Assembly: GCF_026151205.1 (NCBI RefSeq)
Contig: NC_087084.1
Coordinates: 3,008,845 to 3,072,844 of the forward strand
Length of the DNA stretch: 64,000 nt
Source: Bolinopsis microptera
Lineage: Eukaryota > Ctenophora > Tentaculata > Lobata > Bolinopsidae
Direction of reading: 5' to 3'
Part shown: piece after piece, positions 33,801 through 45,800 of the stretch
Layout: each line of letters opens with the position of its first letter
How positions within the stretch are numbered: the first letter of the stretch is position 1
Notes under the pieces: model-generated
The model's database searches: none
Told to the model about the DNA's origin: nothing
The model's input: only the letters and a program-made list of their open reading frames with translations
Program-made: the position numbers and the translations under genes

Positions 33801-36800
33801 TTGAACTAGGAAGCTTCCAAGGGAGGATGTTTCTTTGAGGCTTTTGCTTGGGCCAATTGGAAAAAAGTATGATCCATTCTAAAAAATCCCTCTTTTACAC
33901 TGCCATATTAATTAATATATAATGCGCAAGTAATTTTAAAATTATAATGGTGTGCCCGTGTAACAGGTCTGAACCGCCGCAATAAACAAAAATATGGTTT
34001 TTACTTACATTAAATAGATGTCTGTCCTTGGTTGGGTTACTAAAACGAATTTTTCGTTTATATTGGTTCCATTTGGAGTTAATCTTCAACCCAGCCCCAT
34101 AGGGCCACCGAAAAGCTGTTATTTTTCAGTTTCACGGTGGGCACCAGGGGACTAATCAATTTCAGAGTGCTTGTACTATTTGTTATTTTCTCAAAAATAG
34201 CTAAAATTTTCTTATATGGGGGGGGGGCCGTAGGGCCCACCCTTAAAGGATCCGCGCTGTTATTGCGGGTTTAAGAACGCCCAGGGGAAGGGCACCAGGG
34301 TGGGACCATAAGGATTAGTTTTAGAAAATAAAGGTGAGGTTCTCGGGTTAAATAAAATAAGGGAATTAAAAAATTTCTGTTCATGATTATTTTTTTATTT
34401 ATTAACTTCTAAACTCGGCAATCTCATAAGTCAAATGTGTTATTATATTTTACTAAACCTGACCGTAATAATATATTTAAATTAAAATAAAAAAAATATA
34501 CGCCACTAAATATCCCGATACTACATAATTATTTAATGAATATTTCGCCGGGAAAGAAAATCTAAGTGTCTCTTTTCTTACCCCAAACTACTAGATTTTT
34601 CTTTTTCTCCATAAGGCCAGCAAAAAAAAAAACACATTGGAAAGGTTCAGAATTTCAATGATTAGAACTATTTTCAGGAACTAAAACCAGATCTTACTAT
34701 TCGTTCTGTTTTCACCTCATCTTCTTTTTTTCTTAGGATTTGCTTTACTGGATCTCTTATCGGTCCTCTGGTTTTGTTTCCTTGGTGGGTCCGGTACTGA
34801 ACTTTTACTTTTAAAGGTGTTGGGGAAATATAAACCGGAATGTTGAAAAAGGCAAGGGGGTGGGGGGGGGTGACTGGGGTGTTTGTAGAGTTGTAAGAGT
34901 TGTTAGGGACGTTTATTTACAAATCTAGGGGTTTAATTAGGGCATTTTTTCGGTCCCATAAACCTTAGACCTGGTGAGACTAGTTGGGGCCTAAAGGGAC
35001 AAATTAATTTATTATTTCTTCATTTTTCTTACAACATAAACTTGGTTTCTTGGTTCCTCGGTTTTTTCCTGTGGACTATTGAAAATTATGCTTATATGGG
35101 GGGACATTGAGTTCCCTTATTGTGGGGGGGAATGTTTAATGTTGGGATCTTTATAAAAAACCATTTGTTTTTCCTAAAATTTCTCTTATTATATCTCTGT
35201 AGCCATGGAACCCAGTTTTGGATTACTGGCCAAAAAGTGGTAACCCAAGTTAATTTGTTTTGAAAACTTACCTTTTCTAAATTTCGGGAAAGGATTAGGG
35301 ACATTTTTTGACGTCGTCTGGTTTTTTAATGGGAAAAAAAATTTCCCCTTTGTATAGTTTGAAAAATAAAACCATTTATTACAAACTTAAAAAAATACCA
35401 ATCAGAGAGTGTTTATTTAGGTGTTAGTTAAACTGGGCAGCTTCTAAAAAATAATAAAACCTAATTTGTTTCACAGAGCGACTTTTACGGGGGACTTTGG
35501 GGGCATCAAAGAGGGATCCAAAGTAATTCAAAGGGGTTCACAAAACAAACCATATCCTAGAAACTTCTCAAGACTGGGGCAGTGGGAAAGGTTTTTCGTC
35601 AATTTTTTATTTATCTAAATTTTACTTTTTTTTATTTTTTAACGGGGTTAACAAGGGAAGTTTTACAGGTAGGGGGACAGAAGGATTCTTTTAAGGGACC
35701 AAATTTCATATTATTTAAACTATAGATAAAGTTTCTAGTTTTGGGACTTCAAATAATTTCAAAGTTACCACGTCAATGTTTTCATTTATGTAAACCTGTT
35801 AAAATGATCCACCCCTTCTTCCAAAGATTCAATTTGGGAATTCAAACCGTATCATATTAATTATAGGAAACGGGGTTTTGTCACAAGGGAAAAAAAAATT
35901 GTTACTTGATTCGGGTTAGTCTAAGGTGTTTCATAGGTTGGGGGGACTAGCCTGAAAATCCTTGTATCCGGGTTCGGGGGGGTTGGGGGTTTGCCATGTT
36001 TAAATTGTTTATTTATATTATTTTTATTATTGTTTTTTTATATATGTATTAAAAACAGTATTTTCTTCTATATATATTTATAAAAGAATTTGCCCCTTTA
36101 TTTATTGGAAAATAACTGTCCTTTACTTCACCTTTATCACAACCATGGTTCCTTGGGTGATCCTAGGTAAATGGAAGTTCTTTTTTACTTATATGATTTC
36201 GTTACCTTACTGGTTACACTGTCCTCTCTACACTCTCCCAAATTAAAAGGTAGGATTAAACGGTTTATTTTACTTTCGAAAGGAACGGCGGGGGTACCCC
36301 TTTATAATTAAATTATGTTTACTAGATAAATTTGGGTTTTTGGTACCATTTTTTTTTTTTTCCGAATTCTATTGGCCATGGGGCTTTTTTGTAGTGGTTG
36401 AAAGGCCTTCAAAAAAAAATAAGGCCACCTTCGGTCGGTGGGGGTTGGTAAGTTTTCGCAACGATTAAATTTTATTGATCCCACTGGACCATGGATGGGA
36501 TAAGCGTTGGCAAATTCCCGGCTTCTATATCAGGCGCAACCTCCGGCATACCCCAACGTTATATTCGGAGGATAGTGGCGCAAACGGTACCCTGTAGGGG
36601 GGACGTTTTTGCCGCAGGTCTATTATAAAAACAGTTTTTGCTAGGGGTAAACATACCCGCAAAGTTTATTTTTTCTTTTGGATTTAGCCGGGGGTTGAAT
36701 TCACTGTTTTTCTTTCCCTGTGTGGCAAAATAAATACTGAAAACAGACTCTCCACCAAAAGAAAATGTGGTTTTTTTTTACCTTTTTTTGTATAAACAAA

Positions 36801-39757
36801 AGTAATGGTCTATCCGTTAAAAGGGCGTTTTCACGTTTATAATTCAATATTTGTATGGGGGGGTGAACGAAAATATTATAATAAAAGCTTTTGGCCTGTC
36901 GGTTTGTTTTCGATAAAGTTTTACGTACCGTTTTTTTCTTTTGTTGATTATACGGACCATGCCAAAAAGGCAAAAAAGTTTGCATTCATTATGCTTGGGT
37001 TCAAAACCAATTAAACTAATCTGAGGGCTGTAATTCCCAGTTCACGTGTGGTACCAAGGGACCAAAACCAAAAACCCTGAGGGCTGTAATTCCAGGGTTT
37101 CACCGGTGTGGGGGGGGGGGAACAATTTTCCCAAATAACCCAATCGGGAGTGGGCGTTATTTCCAGTGTTCACCGTGGGGACCCAAAACTAAAAACCAAT
37201 CAGCAGAGCTTGTTTTATTTCCTGGGTCCACGTGCAAAGCCACAAACTATACTTTACTCTCTTTCTTTGTATTCCTCAGGGGGGGGAATTTCTCTGCTCT
37301 TTTTGTCAGGCCTACGTTGGTTTTTAAATTAAAAATCTAATTACACTCGCCCTAATCTAGAAAGGTATTGATTTATAAATTTAATCAAAAACGGGAACTT
37401 CGAGTACAACTGGAGTTGACATTTGTTTAATGGTAGGTTTTGGAGAAAAATCTTTCCACAGGATTGTTTAGGTATTTTCAATTGGTTCCCCCAACTCTTG
37501 TGGATAATAAATTTGTGCCATCCTTCAGGAAAATAATTTTGTTTAGGGGGGGGGATCGGGTTTTGACTTTTTGTTTTAATTAAGTTTTACCCATGGTAAA
37601 CTAGTAGAATTTTTTAGTTACTATTTTGCAAAACTTTACTCTACTAGTTTACTATGGTTTAGTTAGGTTACTATGTGAGTTTTTAGTTTACTATATTTGA
37701 TGGAAAAATTTCCCACTGGAAATGTTATTTATACATTTGGTCCCTCTGTTAATTTTCAACTAATTTGTGCATTTCTTAGGAAAAATTTCGTTAAAAACTA
37801 TATGTTTACCCATTGTTACTATAGATATTAGTTACTTATAGGCAAACTACTTTAAACTTGTTACTATCGGCTACTTTTAGTTTAACCTTTTAGTTACTTT
37901 TTGTTTTACTTAGGGTTATAGTACTACTGACTAGGTATTGTACGGTTTTAACTGTATGTTACGTAGGGTTAATATTTAAATGGACAGGGATGACAAGGGA
38001 ATGGGGAAAGGGGGAATGGAACAAAAGGAATGGACCAAAAGGGAATTGGGGGGGGACAAAGGAATTGAACAAGGGGAATGTTACAAGGATTTGGGGGGGC
38101 CAATGGAATGACAGGGATTGACCCACGGGGGAATTCATTGGGAACCAGGGGAATGGGGGAACAAGGGGAATGGAACACAGTGGAATGGGGGGTTGGGAAA
38201 ACCAATATTCGGACATAACCGTTTGTGAAAAAAAGGGGGGCAACTCTAAGTGTTAAACTAAACAAAAACCACCATAATTTCCTTGGCGATCATTTTCCAT
38301 GTTTAAGGTTAAGGTTTTAATTGGGTTTAAATTTCCACTCATGAAGGAGTCCACAACAAACAAAAGCCTTCCCATTTTTGGCATGTTCTAATTATTAAAA
38401 AATTATAATCCTAGCGGGGAATCTAAGTTTTAAAAAAATATTGGTTCAACTAAAATTTGTTGTTTGTTGTACCGTTAACCAATGTGATAATGTTAGCGTT
38501 TACTTTGGCCAGAGGGGGTCTTTGGGTCTTTTCTTAATAGGTTAATAAAAACTTTTTCTGTTGCTATTTTCTATTTAATAAACTTGAGGGGCCTTAGTGA
38601 AAGATCACGTGAAAAAGTGGGAATTTTATTTAAATTAACTTTCTAGGAATAAACAAATCCCACTACTCTTCAGCCCGGTTTTTAACTATTCCCAATTGCA
38701 AGGAAACTTTGAGGAGCAGGAAAAAAAAATACTTTAGTTTACGGGACAACGTAAAAAATTATCGGGAAATGTGTGAAAAACAAACCCCATTTTTCCAATG
38801 TAAAGTACGGTTGTGTTTAACATTTTGAATTGTTTGGAAGGGGCTGGTTTACTTTATCTCACAAACTGGGGGGTGGAGTGTTGGCAGTGTTGGGGATCGT
38901 TCCAGAGGCGAACAAATTGAGGGCCCGTCGGACTTTAGGAATATTCAATATTTAAATATTATTTTGATTTGATTTTGGAAAACAATGTTATGTGACCCAA
39001 CAAAAATGGGGCATTAATTTTCAACAATTTAGATTGGGCATTAATAAAAAGGGTGAGTAGGAAACAGGAGGCTGAAAACAATTATAGGGAGTTGCTTAAA
39101 ACAAAACGGTTGTTAAGATTATTTTCAGGGATAAAATTTGTAATGCTTCTATAACTGTAGGTTTAATCGTAATGGTTGTTATTATTGTAATTGTGTCTCT
39201 GCCTGGGGTCAGTATAAGGGATTAATAAAAAATATTTGGGGTTTTTTTAAATTAGAAATAATATATGAATTATTTTTCATCCCACTTTTTTTACTGGGGG
39301 GAGTATTACGGGTTAATGACTTAATAAATTGCAAAAAATTAATTTATTTTTATGTACTGTTATAAGTTTTTTTCAGGTATTTTAAAAGGGAGGGATGTAA
39401 CTTGAATGGAATAACTGTCAACCCCACCAGGGGAATAATTGGCAAATTTAAGATTTTGGTTACTTAATTAATTATAATTTTGTTTTCAGGTTAAAAAAGA
39501 AGATTGTAATTTACTGGGGGATAACTGTCCCAAATCCACAAGGAGGAGTTGGGGGAGGGTCTTGGGGGAACTTCATTGCTTCCAACGAGGTGGACGGGGA
39601 AGGAGGGTGGGTTACCAACATATTTACCATGTTATAAAAACCAAAAATATAACATTTTTTCTAACAAAAAATATTAAAACATTTAGTTATAAAACAAAAA
39701 ATATAACATTGTTATAACCAAAAATATTAAAACTTTGTTATAAAAACCAAAAATTAT
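30900..39757. other. Error-rich (unpolished) sequence; exons not readable
   Basis: From about 30900 the text changes character. Homopolymers of G, A, T and C are inflated everywhere (gggggggg, aaaaaaa), reading frames break every few codons, and motifs seen twice show many one-base insertions. Near the right end the segment 39374-39757 is a garbled copy of the clean 39757-40010. This is best explained by raw long-read sequence used to bridge a gap. Genes in it (the rest of the integrin-like gene, and the 5' exons of the gene ending at 52434) cannot be annotated. Open frames here should not be trusted. Confidence 0.8.
37020..38190. repeat. Three tandem repeats inside the error-rich stretch
   Basis: 37020-37230 has about four units of about 60 bp around ctgtaattccca-cacgtg-accaaaaccaaaaacc. 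37560-37940 has repeats of ttagttactat-like words. 37980-38190 has a purine-rich ggaatgg-aacaa(g)gg repeat. Exact units are blurred by sequence errors. Confidence 0.5.
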
Positions 39758-39764
39758 TTTTCAG

Positions 39765-39805
39765 GTAAAAGAGATGTACTTACTGGAACTGTCCAACCAC
39801 AAGGA
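39765..39805 (+). pseudogene. Partial duplicate of exon A
   Basis: The first 41 or so bases of exon A with its ttttcag acceptor are repeated just before the complete exon, then pass into taattgcaaataat and a second ttgttttcag. It lacks a donor, so the downstream acceptor at 39847 is preferred. The noisy sequence at 39374-39430 repeats this same partial copy, so the partial duplication is real within the read. Confidence 0.6.
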
Positions 39806-39847
39806 TAATTGCAAATAATATTTGTTACTATAATAATTTGTTTTCAG

Positions 39848-42800
39848 GTAAAAGAGATGTACTTACTGGAACTGTCCAACCACAAGGAGAGTAGGGAGGG
39901 TATTGGGAACTCCATTGCTTCCAACGAGAGCGGAGGTGGGTACAAAATATAACATGTTATAACAAAATATAACATTTTATAACAAAATATAACATGTTAT
40001 AACAAAATATAACATGTTATAACAAAATATAACATGTTATAACAAAATATAACATGTTATAACAAAATATAACATGTTATAACAAAATATAACATGTTAT
40101 AACAAAATATAACATGTTATAACAAAATATAACATGTTCTAACAAAATATAACATGTTATAACAAAATATAACATGTTATAACAAAATATAACGTGTTAT
40201 AACATTATGTAACATGATACATTTAATGTATATAATACCATGTACATTTTGTGTACATTTTGTGTAAATTGTGTACATGATGTGCATTTTATGTACATTT
40301 AGTGTACATGGCGTACATTTAGTGTACACTATTTTACTTATATCTAACTGAAACGACTCCAAGCCAACTAATAATGTGTTATGTTAGATTGCCTAGTGTA
40401 GTGCTTAGTGTAGTGCCTAGTGTAGTGACTAGTGTAGTGCCTAGTGTAGTGCATAGTGTAGTGCCTAGTGTAGTGCCTAGTGTAGTGCCTAGTGTAGTGC
40501 CTAGTGTAGTGCCTAGTGTAGTGCATAGTGTAGTGCCTAGTGTAGTGCCTAGTGTAGTGCCTAGTGTAGTGCATAGTGTAGTGCCTAGTGTAGTGCCTAG
40601 TGTAGTGCCTAGTGTAGTGCCTAGTGTAGTGCCTAGTGTAGTGCCTAGTGTAGTGCATAGTGTAGTGCCTAGTGTAGTGCCTAGTGTAGTGCCTAGTGTA
40701 GTGCCTAGTGTAATGCCTAGTGTAGTGCCTAGTGTAGTGCTTAGTGTAATGCCTAGTGTAGTGCCAAGTGTAGTGCCTAGTGTAGTGCCTAGTGTAGTGC
40801 CTAGTGTAGTGCTTAGTGTAATGCCTAGTGTAGTGCCTAGTGTAGTGCCTAGTGTAGTGCCAAGTGTAGTGCCAAGTGTAGTGCCTAGTGTAGTGCCTAG
40901 ACGTGTAGTGGAACTTATACCGCGACCGTTATTTTAAATGTCAAGTTTAAATGAGTATGTGGTTGCAACACGACGTGGTAATGAATATTGCCCGACAAGT
41001 AACCTTATAAGGAGGTGTATTGGCAAATGTTACGTATTGGAGCCTGGAGAAATACTTAGAAATTAGGGAGTTTTCCAGAAATTTCTCAATTTAGGCTACA
41101 AGTTGAATTTGGTGACGATCTTCCTTCCTTGGTATTATCAACGTGTATTATTTACTGAACTACCGATCTTCACCGAAGTTTCTGTGTGAAGAACATTTGC
41201 TGAAGTTGCGAGGGTTTAATTAATAAAAAAGGTGTATACATCTAAAGCCAATTACACTTAAAAACACATCAATAAAATGACGTATTTAATTACATTATTA
41301 TAATTAATAATTATCTAATTATCTAATTATCTAATTATTTCAGGTGGTGATCACTGCAGCACGTCTGGAGAGAACACTCGCTGTCAAACTCCACAGTCAC
41401 AAAGTTCTGGAAACTTCGATACTTTTAGCATACCTGAGTTAGTGTACATTTATATTATTTTATTTTATTCTTATACATTATATTATGTTTCGACTTTCGA
41501 GTCTGACATAATATTTCATTTAACATCGCAATACATGAATATAATCACATACAGTTACACCATATTTACATAATTATACACATTTTTTACATAGTTTTAC
41601 TCAACCAAAAATTTGCACTCAACAGATCCCAAAACATCGTGAAATACCTGTATTTGTACTTTATCATACCTATTTTATTACCTTTATCTATTTTTAATAC
41701 ATATAAAGTTACACTTAAACACTACCTCTTATAATCTCCGTTCTTTGAAAAGTAATCTGTGTGATTAATAACTTAACATTCCTAACGAGCTAACGGCTAA
41801 CTGTGACCTAACCTAACAGGCCGTCAGAACATGATGATTAATATTTAATAACACTTATATATGTGTATAAATCCACATATCCCTGCAATGGAATAATAAC
41901 TTGAATTTTATTATGTATAGTGTATACATTACGCTAGATGCTCTAGAGTACAAGTTTGTATGTACCAAATTACTGTCATTGTCTGTGCTAAAAAGCACTA
42001 ACCATGCATGTGTGCGTGGCTTGTACTAGATTAACAATGTTTAAGATATTTACTAGGTTTACGAGATTTAAGATATTTACTAGGTTTACGAGATTTACGA
42101 GATTCAAGGTTGTTAAATACGTCAAATTTTCGTGAAAGAATACGACGTATTCGGTTCTAATAAAGAATACGTCGTAATACGCCGGAATACGGTAATTTCT
42201 ATGGATTGTTAAATACGTCCACGAATACGCCATAATACGCCGTAATACGCTGATTTGTCAAAATTAAACATTACAGCTGCGCGCCACCCTAATCATTGAT
42301 CATACATTAAAGGAGTGCAGTTATACATGATAACTTAAATTTGTAATCAAATTTCATGGATAATCGTAACAGGCACGTAGACAGGGGGGGGCTAGGGGGG
42401 CGGCAGCCCCCCCGGAAAAATCGAACCCCAGAAAAAAGATAAGCCCCCTAGTCCCCATGGTCGCCTGGTAACTGGGCTGTGTTTATGACTGCAGTCAGTC
42501 AAAGATTTGAACTGTGGATTAGTAAATATCTGTCATAACATCCAAGCAAACATTCTAAGATTCTAGAAGACTTCTATAAATAGTCAATAGTGTCCCCTAG
42601 ACCGTAGGAAATGTAAAAATCTTAAGACGATGAGGCCTGAGTAAGTCGTAAATTCTGTCTGGAGAATGCAGATTGCATTTGTGAAGTTACCAAATTTACG
42701 TGAGTACTTGATTCTTTTCAATCCCAGTTTATTGCGGTCCTACAAATTTCTTTAATGCCAAATGTCGTCTAAAACACCCTGTTTCGCAAAAATTTTCCGG

Positions 42801-45800
42801 GGGGCTGCACCCCTGGACCCCGCTGGGGGCTGCGCCCCCAGACCCCTGCCACAGCTTGCTCGCTTCGCAGCTGCATTGGACACGTCGGCTCGCTTCGCTC
42901 GCCGACAGCCCCCATCGAAGAAAAATTCTGGCTACGTCACTGAATCTTAATACGTCAATTTTCGAGGAGGAATACGTATTCGTATTCCAATACGTATTCC
43001 CTCCTAATACGTATTTAACAACCTTGACGAGATTTACAAGATTAACAAGATTTACAAGATTTACAAGATTAACAATTTGTATGAATGCAGTTGTTCACGT
43101 AGTCAGGCCATGTTAAATGGAGAGTATGTGCCATGTGGTAGGATTGAAGTAGGATTGTAGTAGGATTGTAGTAGGATTGATGAAGAGTCAATAATAACAT
43201 ATTATCAACAATTGAAAATTTAGTCTAAGTTAGTCTAAGAACGAGTAATTAATGACGATATAATCGGTATTAACCCGTATTTAAGGTATGTCGTTGCATT
43301 CCCCGCTTTCATAAACAGTTTCTGTACTGCAGAAATGTTCGACAATTCCTGGATTTTTAAAACCTTCATTATAGTTAAACTTACATCTGTAACAACGAAT
43401 TCCGTTGTGAGTTGGTGTATATCATTAGCACTTGCTGGGGCCCGAGTTTAGTTAAAACTTTAAAACTCAATTTACCACAATATTTTAAGTAACCACCATA
43501 CATTTTAAGCAGCTTTAATTATTGTGGTGCGTCACTGAATTACCAAGGATTTGGCATGTTGCTGCAATGGTATGTCACTGAATTACCAAGGATTTGGTAT
43601 GTTACTGCAATGGTATGTCACTGAATTACCAAGGATTTGGTATGTTACTGCAATGGTATGTCACTGAATTACCAAGGATTTGGTATGTTACTGCAACGGT
43701 ATGTCACTGAATTACCAAGGATTTTGCATGTTACTGCAACGGTATGTCACTGAATTACCAAGGATTTGGTATGTTACTGCAATGGTATGTCACTAAATTA
43801 CCAAGGATTTGGTATGTTACTGCAATGGTATGTCACTGAATTACCAAAGATTTGGTATGTTACTGCAATGGTATGTCACTGAATTACCAAGGATTTGGTA
43901 TGTTCTGCAATGGTATGTCACTGAATTACCAAGGATTTTGCATGTTACTGCAACGGTATGTCACTGAATTACCAAGGATTTGGTATGTTACTGCAATGGT
44001 ATGTCACTGAATTACCAAGGATTTGGTATGTTCTGCAATGGTATGTCACTGAATTACCAAGGATTTGGTATGTTACTGCAACGGTATGTCACTGAATTAC
44101 CAAGGATTTTGCATGTTACTGCAACGGTATGTCACTGAATTACCAAGGATTTGGTATGTTACTGCAATGGTATGTCACTGAATTACCAAGGATTTGGTAT
44201 GTTACTGCAATGGTATGTCACTGAATTACCAAAGATTTGGTATGTTACTGCAATTGTATGTCACTGAATTACCAAGGATTTGGTATGTTACTTCAATGGT
44301 AATTGGTTAGTCACTGACTAACCAATTAGTTGATAGGTCGCAATTGGTACAACTTAACTAACAAATTCAACTAAAACGTTACTCGCCCTCAAGTAACTCC
44401 GCACTCTCTAACTCATTACAGCACTTTAAAAACACTCACCTGTAACAGACTGAATGACACGAGGAGAAATCTCATGGAATCCCCGACATGAAAGCCAGTA
44501 CAAATTGTACTGTACAATCTCATACAATATAAAGTAAAGCGTGAGTATATATATTATACACACTTACCACCGCGCTATGTGCTAACTTTAGTGTAGTATG
44601 ACGTGAAGTGTGTAATGCTGTAGTGTATTGCGAGGTTATACTGAGCTTAGTACGGAGAACAACATGGTATAGTGGTATAGTGGTATAGTGGTATAGTGGT
44701 ATAGTAGTACAGTGTATAGTAGTACAGTGTATAGTAGTACAGTGTATTATAGTGTATAGTGGTACAGTGTATAGTGGTACAGTGTATAGTGGTACAGTGT
44801 ATTATAGTGTATAGTGTATAGTGTATAGTGGTATAGTGTATAGTGGTATAGTAGTATAGTGGTACAGTGTATAGTGAAAATGAAATGAAATGAAATGAGG
44901 TATTTATATCCCGCTCATATGATTAACCAACAACACAAGGAAGGTGGTTAACCATGTCAGAGCGGCTGACTGTGAGTGATGTGAGCAAATGTGTAAAAAT
45001 GAACAAGAGTATAACTCAATATAAGGCTAAGACAAAATTAAAATATCTTTTATTTTAAACCACACTAAACTAAAAAGAAGCAGAGACCATACAATACATG
45101 TAGGTATAATAAATAGTGGTATAGTAGTATAGTGGTATAGTAGTATAGTGGTTGTATAGTGGTATAAGTGGTATAGTGGTTGTATAGTGGTATAGTAGTA
45201 TATACTACTATACCACATAATGTTTAATATGTAGTATATATACCAATACCAGTACACAGTACACCTGTGTTATTGTGGTATATAATACTATACAGTATGC
45301 ATTATGCACAATACCTGTATATGTATGTGTTTATGTTAGGTATTATAGTGCTAACTGCAACATGTACAATTAAGATCTTCATACCACATAATATTACTGT
45401 TCCTGTATTGAGCAATGTTACCCTCCTTCACATGATGATAATAACTTCCAAGTCATTTATTTTTTGCCCTTTGTTGGATCTTTCTTGCCTCATGGTCGAG
45501 AAAAGACTTCCATATTTCAGAAAGATCCACTCCTGAATTTGTAGCTAAACTTATTCCCCTGAAAATGTCAAACAATAGTCGTGAAACTGATAGTTTTGTA
45601 ATCAATTTAAAACTTTCAAATTGTTACACAAAGTACAGTGAAACAACCTCTATTATACCGGGCTTCTCGAGGGAAACGGTATAAAAACATATGGAGAAGT
45701 TCACATGATCCCAATCCCCAGCATTTGTAGCCTCTCAAATAACCTATCAAATCAAAACTTTAGACAATTACTTTTATTGAGTTATAGTGGCGATCTGCCT

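Noticed and set aside
31320-38265. Open frames of 60-103 codons in the error-rich stretch
   Set aside because: Sequence errors make and break frames here; none shows a recognisable domain.
40374-40937. 187-codon SVVP-repeat frame on plus and a HYTR-repeat frame on minus
   Set aside because: Both come from the stop-free 12-bp tandem repeat.
45634-45653. pogo/Tigger-like terminus TACAGTGAAACAACCTC
   Set aside because: Only one end is found, so an element cannot be delimited.
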